DNA of 34,505 nt, from NCBI RefSeq assembly GCF_001541225.1, contig NZ_LMTS01000249.1, forward strand, positions 35,115 through 69,619, written 5' to 3'. A model generated the notes under the pieces. It made no database searches. It worked only from the letters and a program-made list of their open reading frames with translations, and was not told the origin of the DNA. The DNA is from Variovorax sp. WDL1 (GTDB lineage Bacteria; Pseudomonadota; Gammaproteobacteria; Burkholderiales; Burkholderiaceae_C). Made by a program: the position numbers and the translations under genes. Shown piece after piece: positions 1 to 7,592 of this stretch (positions are counted from its first letter, which is position 1; the number at the start of each line of letters is the position of its first letter).

Positions 1-84
1 AGAGGTCCCATGGTCTCAAGGTCTGCAATGGCTTCGGGGGCGGTCCGCCGGCCGGCGGGCGCGAAAGCCCCTATTGGAACCGAA

Positions 85-104
85 GCCGGCCCCACGGGGC
101 CGGC
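85..104 (-). terminator. GC hairpin just after the autotransporter stop
   Basis: Nine-base arms (GCCGGCCCC and GGGGCCGGC) meet with only two bases between them, directly after the TAG stop at 104-106. No clear run of T follows on the minus strand (TTCGGTTCC), so it may be an mRNA-stabilising hairpin or a weak terminator rather than a classical Rho-independent one. Confidence 0.4.
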
Positions 105-2917
105 TACCAGCGCAGCTTCACACCGATCGAGCCCTGCACCGAGGACTTGACCCGGGCATCGCCGCCGAGGGCGAACACGCGCCCGAGTTCGCCGTACACG
201 CTGGCGGCCGGCGTCACCGCCAGCGTGAAGCCGCCGGCCAGCTCGGCCGCGCCGTAGCCGCCGGCACTGGCGAAGCGGGTCGAGCCCGCCGGGCCGACGA
301 ACTCGGCGACGTCGGCGCCGGCGCTCGCGCGGTACAGGTTCAGTCGCGCATAGGGCTGGAGCCTGCCCGCACCGGTGGCGAAATCGCCCTTGACGCGCAC
401 GCCAAGGCGGCCGATCCAGCCGGCATCGGCATCCTGGCGCACGACGGCGCCGGCGATGGGCACGGCGTCGAAGTGCGCGCGCTGGTAGATCAGTTGCGCC
501 TGCGGCTCGACGGTCCAGCGCCCGGCGAGCGCGAAGGACTTGCCGGTCTCGATCGAGGCCGTGAAGCTGTCGCCCTTGCCCGCGGCGCTGGCGTTGCCGT
601 CGGGCCGCACGGTGTAGCGATGGCTGCCGCCCTGGACCACGGCGTCGGCGTAGAGGCCGCTGCCGTCCATCCAGGTGGCGTAGGCGCCGAGGTAGCGCGA
701 GCGCAAGTCGTTGGAGCCGATCCGGCCGAAGGTCCCGCGCGCATTGCCGCTGACGTCCGCCCCGCCGTCCAGGACGCCCACGTAGACGCCGGCGCGCCAG
801 CGGCCGCCCGCCAGCAGGTCGGTCCCGGCCTGCAACCCGCTCACATGGCCTCGGCTGTACGCCGCGGCAATCCCGTCCTGGCGGATGTCCAGGTCGCTGT
901 AGACCGCGCGTGCCCACCCCCGGCGCTGCGCCGGGTCGCTGCCGCCGGCAGGGGCCGCGTCCTCGTCGCCGAGGCGGCGATGCAGGTTCCCGAGCATGGC
1001 GAGGTCGGACTGGCGCAGTTGCGCCGGCAGCGCTGCGAACAGCGGCACTTCTGCGCGGTAGGTTGGCACTTCGCCCAGCATCAACGGCAGCTTGACGGTG
1101 ATGAGCGGGTCGGACGGGGTCGCGGGGTCCGCAGGGTTCGTGGGATCGACGGGATCAACCGGATCGGCGGGAGTGCCGGGAACGACCGGCTCGACAGGCG
1201 TGACCGGCGGCTGCACGACGGTCGTGGAGCGCAGGAACCAGCTCTCCCCCGCGCCCTGCGCATCGGCGGCGTGGAGGCGATATTCGTAGGCACCCGCGTC
1301 CACATGGCCGTTGGCGAGCGTGAAGGCGTCTCGCGTCGTCTGGGCGGTGGTGGTGGCGCCGTTGCGCGCACTCACCACCTCGATGCCATTGCCAGTCGTC
1401 AGGGCGCCGAGGCCGCCGAGGTTGGTGATGCGCACCGTGGTTCGGCCGCTGGCGCTGGCGCCGGGACCGCTGAGCACCAGGCGGTCGCTCAGGCTGTTGC
1501 TGCCGCCGAGCACGGTGCCCAGGTTCAATGTGCCGCCCTGCCCCACGTAGGCGCCGGTGACGGTCAGCGTGCTGCCGGCGCTCGCGCTCAGCAGGTTCAC
1601 GGTGCCGGCGTTGTGCAGGGCGGCCACGCGCTGGTCGAAGCCGCCGGTGTCGAGCGTGGCGCCTGCCGACACGGTGTGCGCGGAGGCAACGCTGAAGCTG
1701 CCGCTTGCGCCGGCCTTCAGCGTCCCGGATACGACGGTGGTCGCGCCGCTGTAGGCATGGGTGCCGGAGAGGACCAGGCGCCCCGCGCCCGTCTTCTCGA
1801 TGCCGCCACTGCCTGACAGCAAGCCCGTGTAGGTGGCGTCGGTGGGCTGGGCGAATCGCACCAGGCCATCGACGGCGATCGAAAGAGGCGCGAACTCGGC
1901 CGGTGTCTGCAGTGTGCCGCCTGCATCGACCGTCATGCTGCCGGTGTAGCTGCTGGCATCGGCACCCAGGATCAGGGTGCCCGCGGCCACGCGGGTGCTG
2001 GTGATGCCCGAACCCGGCAGCGCATTGCCGAAGGTCCAGGTGCCCGCATCGCGCTTCACCAGGGCCTGGAAGTTCGACAGGGCGTGCGCGAAGGTGTCGG
2101 TGCCCGTGCCATCGAGCGTCAGCAGGTTGTTGCCGCCGCCGCCGTCGATGCCGCCGGTGATCGAGGAGCCGGTGTGGACATGCAGCGCGTCGTCGCCGTC
2201 GGCGAAGTTCAGCGCACCGATCAGCCGGCCCTGGTTCGTGAAATCCACAGCCATCGTGCCCGAGGCGGCCAGGATGTTGTCGCCCGCTGCCCCCGTGTAC
2301 GCGATGACGCCGGTGGCGCCGTTGACCACCGTGTTCGAACCGCTCGAGGGCTCCAGCCATATCGCGGCGCCGCCCGCCTGCGAGCGCACCTCGCCGTGAT
2401 TGACGATGAGGTTGCCGCTGCCGTGTGCGTTGATGGCTTCGGCGTCATACGCCGTGCCGTTGGAGAGCACCCTGGCGCCCTCCTCGATCGTGAGCGTCGT
2501 GCCCGCGCGGAACTCGATGGTGTTGGCCCCCGTACCGTAGTGGCCGGTGGCGCCGGGCGCGGCGTTGTTCTCGACCGTTGCGCCGCGCTGGACCAGGATG
2601 GTCCCGTTGTCGCCCATGCTGATGGCGGGCAGGTTGGTGGTGCTGATCACGGCGCCGGGCTGCACGTCCACCGTGCCGCCGGGCGTGGCGTCGTAGCCGC
2701 CGATGACCACGAAGGTCTGGGGCGTCCCGGCGGTGCAGGTGATGGTGCCGCCGCCGGGGCCGGCGCAATCGGCGTTCGCGGTGCCGGCCAGGCTCAGCAC
2801 CGCCAGGGCCACTGCCGGCGCCTGGGTGGCCGATTTTCCCAGCCCTCGGGCCAATTCGGAAGCCACCGCCCACAGTCCTTGCCTCGGGCTCCAGACCACC
2901 TGGAAAACGCGATTCAT
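104..2917 (-). CDS. type V autotransporter with extended signal peptide
   Basis: A 937-aa self-secreting surface protein. Residues 1-49 form a long signal of the ESPR type (MNRVFQVVWSPRQG, then a hydrophobic core ending ANA). The passenger is Gly/Thr/Asn/Ser-rich, as expected for a beta-helix, and contains a passenger-associated repeat near 370-403 (GSGGIEKTGAGRLVLSG). A pertactin-like segment is near 455-565. A Pro/Asp-rich linker of PVDP-type repeats (569-604) precedes a C-terminal beta-barrel (about 665-937) that ends in Trp, the usual aromatic end recognised by the Bam machinery. No protease triad is apparent in the passenger, so adhesin or biofilm roles are likelier than enzymatic ones; this is inference. 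It stands alone, behind an unusually A+T-rich upstream region. Start chosen because ESPR begins exactly at this ATG. The ligand is unknown. Confidence 0.9.
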   Translation of the reverse strand: MNRVFQVVWSPRQGLWAVASELARGLGKSATQAPAVALAVLSLAGTANADCAGPGGGTITCTAGTPQTFVVIGGYDATPGGTVDVQPGAVISTTNLPAISMGDNGTILVQRGATVENNAAPGATGHYGTGANTIEFRAGTTLTIEEGARVLSNGTAYDAEAINAHGSGNLIVNHGEVRSQAGGAAIWLEPSSGSNTVVNGATGVIAYTGAAGDNILAASGTMAVDFTNQGRLIGALNFADGDDALHVHTGSSITGGIDGGGGNNLLTLDGTGTDTFAHALSNFQALVKRDAGTWTFGNALPGSGITSTRVAAGTLILGADASSYTGSMTVDAGGTLQTPAEFAPLSIAVDGLVRFAQPTDATYTGLLSGSGGIEKTGAGRLVLSGTHAYSGATTVVSGTLKAGASGSFSVASAHTVSAGATLDTGGFDQRVAALHNAGTVNLLSASAGSTLTVTGAYVGQGGTLNLGTVLGGSNSLSDRLVLSGPGASASGRTTVRITNLGGLGALTTGNGIEVVSARNGATTTAQTTRDAFTLANGHVDAGAYEYRLHAADAQGAGESWFLRSTTVVQPPVTPVEPVVPGTPADPVDPVDPTNPADPATPSDPLITVKLPLMLGEVPTYRAEVPLFAALPAQLRQSDLAMLGNLHRRLGDEDAAPAGGSDPAQRRGWARAVYSDLDIRQDGIAAAYSRGHVSGLQAGTDLLAGGRWRAGVYVGVLDGGADVSGNARGTFGRIGSNDLRSRYLGAYATWMDGSGLYADAVVQGGSHRYTVRPDGNASAAGKGDSFTASIETGKSFALAGRWTVEPQAQLIYQRAHFDAVPIAGAVVRQDADAGWIGRLGVRVKGDFATGAGRLQPYARLNLYRASAGADVAEFVGPAGSTRFASAGGYGAAELAGGFTLAVTPAASVYGELGRVFALGGDARVKSSVQGSIGVKLRW

Positions 2918-2992
2918 AGAGTTCTTTCGTATTACATTGAATACTTAAGAATGTAGTTCTTAGGTTTACATTTCCTAAGGAAGTAGTTCACG
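2918..2992 (-). promoter_or_regulatory. A+T-rich control region with tandem 16-bp repeats
   Basis: This patch upstream of the autotransporter is strikingly A+T-rich against a G+C-rich background. Reading the minus strand, GAACTACTTCCTTAGG (2989-2974) is followed exactly 30 bases later by GAACTACATTCTTAAG (2959-2944), 13 of 16 identical. Two small palindromes overlap these (TTCCTAAGGAA, and TAAGAA-N5-TTCTTA). A 30-bp period is about three helical turns, which fits two bound regulator molecules on one face. A TAATAC -10 candidate lies nearer the start codon. The regulator is unknown. Confidence 0.45.
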
Positions 2993-3057
2993 AAATCCCG
3001 GCAATGCCCCAACTCGATGCATGGCGCTGCGCGCCCGGCCGTGCTAGCGGACGCCCG

Positions 3058-3063
3058 TAAACT
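3058..3063 (+). promoter_or_regulatory. -10 box giving a probably leaderless transcript
   Basis: TAAACT lies five bases before the ATG at 3069, so transcription would begin at or next to the start codon. No Shine-Dalgarno sequence is present, and no convincing -35 is seen. Confidence 0.4.
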
Positions 3064-3068
3064 CGGGC

Positions 3069-3287
3069 ATGACTTCCAGACCCTCCAGGGCGCCGCGCAC
3101 GTTCGAGCGCGGCCTCTTGTGCATCCTCATCGGCGCGGCCGTCCTGATCGCGCCCTATTTCCTGACATCGCCGCACTGGCACGAAATGATCGGCGGCGCC
3201 CGCGTGGTGGGCTGGTTCGCGCTGGTGCTCGGCATCGCGCTGGTGGTGGTGGACCTGGTCCAGCGCGCCCGGAGCAAGGCCCGCTGA
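3069..3287 (+). CDS. 72-aa two-helix membrane protein
   Basis: A small protein with an Arg-rich N-terminus and two hydrophobic segments (about residues 15-31 and 46-62) joined by a short polar loop, ending in a basic tail (QRARSKAR). It is probably an inner-membrane protein with both ends in the cytoplasm by the positive-inside rule. Its TGA stop overlaps the ATG of mnmH (TGATG at 3285-3289), so the two are translationally coupled. I recognise no family. The link to tRNA modification is positional only. Confidence 0.7.
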   Translation: MTSRPSRAPRTFERGLLCILIGAAVLIAPYFLTSPHWHEMIGGARVVGWFALVLGIALVVVDLVQRARSKAR

Positions 3288-4336
3288 TGCGCGCACCCGC
3301 ACCCGTGCGCGTTGACGATCTCGGGCGCTTCGACGCGCTGATCGACGCGCGCTCGCCGGGCGAATACGCCATCGACCACATCCCCGGCGCCATCAACTGC
3401 CCGGTGCTCGACGACGAGGAGCGCCGCATCGTCGGCACGCTCTACAAGCAGCAAGGCGCCTTCGAGGCGCGCCGGGTCGGGGGCGCGATGGTGGCGGCGA
3501 ACCTCGCGCGCCACCTGAGGGAGCGCTTCGCGGACCGGCCGGCCGACTGGAAGCCCCTGGTCTACTGCTGGCGCGGCGGCCTGCGCAGCGGCTCGATGGT
3601 CACCTGGCTGCGCCTGGTGGGCTGGGACGCGCAACAGCTGGCCGGCGGCTACAAGAGCTGGCGCCGCCACGTGATCACGCAGCTGGACCTGCTCTGTCCG
3701 CAACTCGACCTGCGCGTGCTGTGCGGCGCCACCGGCAGCGCAAAGACGCGCGTGCTGCAGGCCATGGCGCATCAGGGACGGCAGGTGCTGGACCTCGAAG
3801 GCCTCGCCGCCCACAAGGGCTCGCTGCTCGGCGCCCTGCCCGGCACTCCGCAACCGTCGCAGACGGCTTTCGAGACCCGCATCGCAGAGCTGCTGCAACG
3901 GATCGATCCTGCGCAGCCGCTCTACGTGGAAGGCGAGAGCCGCCGCATCGGCCGCCTCGATGTTCCGTTGCCGCTAGTGAAGCACATGCGGGCAAGCCCT
4001 TGCATCGAGATCGTGGCCGCGCCCGAGGTCCGCCTGGCCTACCTGCTGCGCGACTACGCGTACCTCGGCGATGATCCCGAGGCCCTGTCACGCCAGCTCG
4101 GGCTACTGAAGGAACTGCACGGCAAGGCCGTGATCGGGCGCTGGCAGCAATGGGCCGCCGAAGGCGAGCTGCCGGCGTTGTTCGCCGAGCTGACCGCGTT
4201 GCACTACGACCCGGCCTACCGCCGGTCGCAGGCCAGCCATTTCGAACGCTGGGACGAACGGCAGGCGGTGGCGACGGACGATCTCTCCGACGCCGCCATC
4301 GAGGCGCTGGCGCGGCGGGTGGCGCAGCTGGGTTAG
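3287..4336 (+). CDS. mnmH: tRNA 2-selenouridine synthase (MnmH/SelU)
   Basis: This enzyme converts 2-thiouridine at the wobble position of Lys, Glu and Gln tRNAs to 2-selenouridine, using selenophosphate through a geranylated intermediate. The 349-aa product has an N-terminal rhodanese domain with the active-site Cys94 in CWRGGLRSG. It is followed by a P-loop domain starting at GATGSAKT (147-154). Length matches the family (E. coli 364 aa). The usual Gly before the P-loop Lys is Ala152 here, a departure from the GxxxxGK consensus. The start at 3287 was preferred over upstream alternatives because it overlaps the preceding stop and gives the canonical rhodanese N-terminus. Its presence implies that the cell makes selenophosphate; selD is not in this window. 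Confidence 0.93.
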   Translation: MRAPAPVRVDDLGRFDALIDARSPGEYAIDHIPGAINCPVLDDEERRIVGTLYKQQGAFEARRVGGAMVAANLARHLRERFADRPADWKPLVYCWRGGLRSGSMVTWLRLVGWDAQQLAGGYKSWRRHVITQLDLLCPQLDLRVLCGATGSAKTRVLQAMAHQGRQVLDLEGLAAHKGSLLGALPGTPQPSQTAFETRIAELLQRIDPAQPLYVEGESRRIGRLDVPLPLVKHMRASPCIEIVAAPEVRLAYLLRDYAYLGDDPEALSRQLGLLKELHGKAVIGRWQQWAAEGELPALFAELTALHYDPAYRRSQASHFERWDERQAVATDDLSDAAIEALARRVAQLG

Positions 4337-4358
4337 TTCGGGATGTTCGGCCAGAGCA

Positions 4359-5297
4359 CTACGCCTTCTCGCCCGACGCCTTCTTGCCCGGCGCCTTCTT
4401 GCCCAATGCCTTCTTCGCGACCTCGACCACCGCCAGCACGATCGCGCCGGCCACGATTCCGACGCCTGCGTTGAAAACCATCGAGCCCAGCCCGCCCAAC
4501 AGGGCCCCGGCGTCCACAGCCCAGGCCTCGACCGCGTGGCCGAGCGCCGGTACGCCGTGCACCAGGATGCCGCCGCCCACGAGGAACATGGCGGCGGTGC
4601 CGGCGATGGAAAGTCCCTTCATGAGCCAGGGTGCCGCCACCAGGATGCCGCGGCCGAGGGCCTGCGAGGCGCCGCCTTCGCGGCGGCTCAGGTAGAGCCC
4701 TGCGTCGTCGAGCTTCACGATGCCGGCCACCAGGCCGTAGACACCGACGGTCATGATCAGCGCGATGCCGACCAGCACCGACAGCTGCGTGGTGAAAGGC
4801 TGCGCCTGCACCGTGCCCAGCGTGATGGCGATGATCTCCGCCGAGAGGATGAAGTCGGTACGCACCGCGCCCTTGATCTTGTCCTTCTCGACCGCCACCA
4901 GGTCGACGGCCGGATCCGCCAGCGCCTGCTCGTGCCGCGAGATGTCGGCGTCGTGCTCTTCCTTGTGCAGGAACTTGTGCGCCAGCTTCTCGCACCCCTC
5001 GAAGCAGAGGAAAGCCCCGCCGATCATCAGCAGCGGCGTCACCAGCCAGGGCAGCCAGGTGCCGATGGCCAGCGCCGCGGGCACCAGGATTGCCTTGTTG
5101 ACGAGGGAGCCCTTGCACACCGCCCACACCACCGGCAGCTCGCGATCGGCCTTCACGCCCGAGACCTGCTGCGCGTTCAGCGCCAGGTCGTCGCCCAGCA
5201 CGCCGGCGGTCTTCTTGGCGGCTACCTTGGTGAGGACGGAAACATCGTCGAGGACGGTGGCAATGTCGTCGAGCAGGAGCAGAAGACTGGAGGCCAT
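4359..5297 (-). CDS. DUF808 (YedI-like) multi-pass membrane protein
   Basis: A 312-aa inner-membrane protein of the DUF808 family, recognised from its opening (MASSLLLLLDDIATVLDDVS) and the family pattern that follows (LTKVAAKKTAGVLGDDLALN, then KADRELPVVWAVCKGSLVNK). Several long hydrophobic stretches are present, with a conserved-looking core around FLCFEGCEKLAHKF. The function of the family is unknown. The C-terminus is a low-complexity Lys/Ala/Gly tail (KKALGKKAPGKKASGEKA) that is probably cytoplasmic. GAGGAA about twelve bases upstream of the ATG is a distant Shine-Dalgarno. The gene is convergent with mnmH (22 bases apart) and lies downstream of the GNAT gene on the same strand, with a 22-base gap, probably in one operon. 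Confidence 0.85.
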   Translation of the reverse strand: MASSLLLLLDDIATVLDDVSVLTKVAAKKTAGVLGDDLALNAQQVSGVKADRELPVVWAVCKGSLVNKAILVPAALAIGTWLPWLVTPLLMIGGAFLCFEGCEKLAHKFLHKEEHDADISRHEQALADPAVDLVAVEKDKIKGAVRTDFILSAEIIAITLGTVQAQPFTTQLSVLVGIALIMTVGVYGLVAGIVKLDDAGLYLSRREGGASQALGRGILVAAPWLMKGLSIAGTAAMFLVGGGILVHGVPALGHAVEAWAVDAGALLGGLGSMVFNAGVGIVAGAIVLAVVEVAKKALGKKAPGKKASGEKA

Positions 5298-5319
5298 GAA
5301 TCAGGTATTCCTCGAAGGG

Positions 5320-5838
5320 TCAGACGACGTTTCGCTTGAGGCGGATCTCTTCGATCTTGGTGCCGCCCAATGACGTTGTCTTGGCAGTCTTCATCTCGCG
5401 CTTGAAGCCGGCCAACTCGTAGAAGCGCAGCGCACGGTCGTTGCGCAGCGGCACCCACACGGTGACGAGCGTACAGCCCTCCTCCTCCAGGCCGTCGCGC
5501 GCTGCATCCCACAGCGCCACGCCCACGCCCTGGCCCCAGTGCTCGGGCTTGACGTAGAGCGCCCAGATCTCGCCGGTGGTCGAGGGCGTCTTGGGATCGC
5601 GCGAACGGTCGAAGCCGACGAAGCCAGCCACTTCGTCGCCCAGCACGGCCACGTGCACCTGCGGCTCGCTGAACTCGATCGCCTCGCGCCACTTGGCCTC
5701 GCGCGTGGAAGGCGCCAGGGCGCTCAACTGGTCCTCGGGCAGGATGCCGGTATAGGCGGCACGGGCGGAGGCAACGTGGACTTCGGCGATGGCTTTGGCA
5801 TCGCGCAGCGTGGCGGGGCGAACTTCGTAGTCAGGCAT
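5320..5838 (-). CDS. GNAT-family N-acetyltransferase
   Basis: A 172-aa acetyl-CoA-dependent acetyltransferase. The acetyl-CoA loop is EHWGQGVGVAL, following the core strand IWALYVKP. The N-terminal segment VRPATLRDAKAIAEVHVAS is typical of the fold, and the last motif (RNDRALRFYELAGFKRE) is the usual beta6-beta7 helix region. The substrate cannot be told from sequence. It is the first gene of a minus-strand pair with the DUF808 gene. No Shine-Dalgarno sequence is obvious before the ATG. Confidence 0.88.
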   Translation of the reverse strand: MPDYEVRPATLRDAKAIAEVHVASARAAYTGILPEDQLSALAPSTREAKWREAIEFSEPQVHVAVLGDEVAGFVGFDRSRDPKTPSTTGEIWALYVKPEHWGQGVGVALWDAARDGLEEEGCTLVTVWVPLRNDRALRFYELAGFKREMKTAKTTSLGGTKIEEIRLKRNVV

Positions 5839-5915
5839 GAATGCGGGGAAACGATCGATAGGGACTGTATTGTCGCTGCCTCGCTAAACTCGACCTCCAA
5901 TCACTGGAGGAACAC

Positions 5916-6065
5916 ATGCCCAAGGGACAGCAGCGCAGCAACAAGGAAACCAAGAAACCGAAGAAGGACACGTCGCCGCCGAAGGCGCCGCCCGCCGGCT
6001 TCGAACCGGTCCGCACGGTCACGACGGCAGTGATTCCACGCGGGAAGATCAAGAACAAGGAATGA
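5916..6065 (+). CDS. 49-aa basic small protein upstream of ferredoxin
   Basis: A short gene opening MPKGQQRSNKETKKPKKD and ending GKIKNKE. It is Lys/Pro-rich, strongly basic in its first half and probably disordered. A strong Shine-Dalgarno (GGAGG at 5906-5910) sits five bases before the ATG. Its TGA overlaps the ferredoxin ATG (ATGA at 6062-6065), which argues that it is really translated. A TAAACT -10 candidate lies at 5885-5890. Similar short basic proteins beginning M-x-K-G-Q-x-R-S-N are, to my knowledge, widespread but uncharacterised. RNA or nucleic acid binding is a guess from composition. Confidence 0.75.
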   Translation: MPKGQQRSNKETKKPKKDTSPPKAPPAGFEPVRTVTTAVIPRGKIKNKE

Positions 6066-6364
6066 GCACGGGCGCGCCGCAGACCACGGCGCGGATCGAG
6101 CCCGGCGGCTTGCGCTTCGACACCGACGCGGGCCGCACGCTGCTGCAGTCCGCCGAGGCCGCCGGCATCGAGCTGCCCAGCTCCTGCCGCAACGGCACCT
6201 GCCGCACCTGCATCTGCCGGCTGCTCGACGGCGAGGTGCGCTACCGCGTCGAATGGCCCGGCCTGAGCCGGGAAGAGAAGGCCGAGGGCTGGATCCTGCC
6301 CTGCGTGGCGGAGCCGGTGGGCGATGTGAGGCTGGACGCGCCACTCGCCCGCTCGCAGTTCTAG
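6062..6364 (+). CDS. plant-type [2Fe-2S] ferredoxin
   Basis: A 100-aa single-domain ferredoxin carrying one [2Fe-2S] cluster. The four ligands are Cys42, Cys47, Cys50 and Cys81 (SCRNGTCRTC, then ILPCVAEP), the CX4CX2CX30C spacing of the family. An extra Cys52 lies next to the cluster loop. It is an electron carrier in the cytoplasm; the partner reductase or oxygenase is not encoded nearby. Translation is coupled to the 49-aa gene through the ATGA overlap. A 28-bp dispersed repeat begins at the last codons and stop. Confidence 0.9.
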   Translation: MSTGAPQTTARIEPGGLRFDTDAGRTLLQSAEAAGIELPSSCRNGTCRTCICRLLDGEVRYRVEWPGLSREEKAEGWILPCVAEPVGDVRLDAPLARSQF

Positions 6365-6388
6365 TGGGCCGTCACAGTCGATCCGGGA
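6361..6388 (+). repeat. 28-bp dispersed repeat, copy 1
   Basis: This copy overlaps the ferredoxin stop codon. It begins CTAGTGGGCCGT and continues with ACAGTCGAT and CGGGA. The same sequence, 26 of 28 identical and in the same orientation, occurs at 34466-34493. I found no inverted partner within the window. Confidence 0.65.
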
Positions 6389-6427
6389 AATGGCCCCGAA
6401 TTGCGTTTGTGATGCCGACAAGAGAGG

Positions 6428-7342
6428 CTAGATGGGATTCTCCTCATTCATTTGCACGCCAAGCTTGATAAGTTCGGCTCGAAGGTAGTCATTTAGAAGC
6501 AGAATCGAACAGTCTCTGTTGATGGCGTCCGAATACCGGAAGTTTTTGATGTTGTCGATGTAGCGGGAAATCACCTGACGCTGGGTCGGCGTCAAATAAT
6601 ATTCCAATTTGACGTACAAGGCGTCCACGTGCTCAAGTTTCTCGAAGTGGCCCTGGAGGTTGCTTAGTTTCAGTGCGCACGATCCCGTCTCCGGTTGCAA
6701 CCGATCGATCTTGATCTTGCCGCCGGTGGCGCAGTACATCATCTTCAGAACTCGTACAGTGCCCATCTCACTGCCCAGCTTGTTCTGAAGGATAACGCTG
6801 ACCATCTCCGCTACCTTGTGGCTGGGTGTCGTTGATCCCACTTCGTACACTTGCCTGGATTCGCGTACCAATTTGCCCTTTGCGCCTTTGGACGAGCCGC
6901 TGCTGGCTGACGAATTTTGCGGAATCCGGTCAGAGGCTGTGTCGCTCGAAACTTCTCCCCTCGACGACGCATGGGTTTCGCCTGAAAAGTCGGCTGTATC
7001 CATGACCACCTCTGGGTCGGGCGTCTCTGCATGCAGCACGATGGGGATGATCGCGATGCGATGCGCATCGACCGGCTCATTTCTTTCAACGGTGAGAGAA
7101 GAGGAATGATCAATCGTGAAATCCGCACCTTCGCTCTCGAAATCGGGCAGTTTGGTAAAAACCCGCTGCTGTCGAGCATCGCGGGAAAATACGAGCCTGG
7201 ATGCCTTATAGCTAAGGCTTCGATTTGCACGCGGCACCACTTCATCCAAGGTGGCAGTTTTTTTATCCTCCCCGGTCTTTTTTTCCGGATCCTCTTTGGG
7301 GGGTTTGGATTTTCGATTCAAACTCAGGAGATGGGGGCGCAT
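6428..7342 (-). CDS. orphan protein, lower G+C, family not recognised
   Basis: A 304-aa product if translation begins at the ATG at 7342. An upstream ATG at 7387 would place codons across a terminator hairpin, so it was rejected. The first half is polar, Ser/Glu/Lys-rich and probably disordered (SSASSGSSKGAKGK near the end of this part). The last 140 residues or so look folded, with mixed beta and alpha character (KVAEMVSVILQNKLGSEMG, YVKLEYYLTPTQRQVISRYI, LNDYLRAELIKLG). No signal peptide, membrane segment or catalytic motif is visible. Base composition is clearly lower in G+C than the neighbours, suggesting horizontal gain. An effector-like or regulatory protein is possible, but I assign no function. 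A downstream start is also possible because no Shine-Dalgarno sequence is seen. Confidence 0.65.
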   Translation of the reverse strand: MRPHLLSLNRKSKPPKEDPEKKTGEDKKTATLDEVVPRANRSLSYKASRLVFSRDARQQRVFTKLPDFESEGADFTIDHSSSLTVERNEPVDAHRIAIIPIVLHAETPDPEVVMDTADFSGETHASSRGEVSSDTASDRIPQNSSASSGSSKGAKGKLVRESRQVYEVGSTTPSHKVAEMVSVILQNKLGSEMGTVRVLKMMYCATGGKIKIDRLQPETGSCALKLSNLQGHFEKLEHVDALYVKLEYYLTPTQRQVISRYIDNIKNFRYSDAINRDCSILLLNDYLRAELIKLGVQMNEENPI

Positions 7343-7358
7343 AATAGGGTGCCAATGT

Positions 7359-7382
7359 AAAAAAAGCCGAAAAACTCTCGGC
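7359..7382 (-). terminator. Rho-independent terminator downstream of the MFS gene
   Basis: On the minus strand, GCCGA (7382-7378) pairs with TCGGC (7370-7366) across a seven-base loop and is followed by seven T (7365-7359). It would end transcription from the MFS gene about 210 bases upstream. It separates that gene from the orphan gene and rules out the earliest start of the latter. The stem is only five pairs, so efficiency may be moderate. Confidence 0.65.
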
Positions 7383-7592
7383 ATCAATGGAATCCAACTT
7401 CAACCTGCGGGATCAATTTTCAAATGATTCGGTTCTATTCATTTGCATGTAATGATTTCCCTCGGGCCGCAGCTGCCACGGAACTTCGTAACCTCATTTC
7501 CCCGGGAGTTCCAATCGAGCTGGCGGCAACGCGCTGGAGAGTGGGTCGGGCGTACCTCGATCTTCCTGCACGCCGTTGTGTCCTGCCGTGGA
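7383..7592. other. intergenic stretch, mixed composition
   Basis: No gene is supported here. The first 80 bases or so are A+T-rich like the orphan gene, and the rest returns to host composition. The composition step near 7460 may mark the edge of an inserted segment. Confidence 0.4.

Noticed and set aside
45..58. Palindrome CCGCCGGCCGGCGG near the window start
   Set aside because: Short and wholly G+C; such palindromes are frequent by chance in this composition and no feature context supports it.
74..1816. 580-aa plus-strand reading frame opposite the autotransporter
   Set aside because: Low-complexity Ala/Arg/Gly shadow of a clearly recognisable minus-strand gene, as expected in G+C-rich DNA.
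5862..5890. Full sigma-70 promoter for the 49-aa gene
   Set aside because: The TAAACT -10 is acceptable, but the only TTG-type hexamer is nine bases away, so no complete promoter is claimed.
7540..7570. Possible third copy of the 28-bp repeat (AGTGGGTCGG...)
   Set aside because: Only the first ten bases or so resemble the repeat; the rest does not align.
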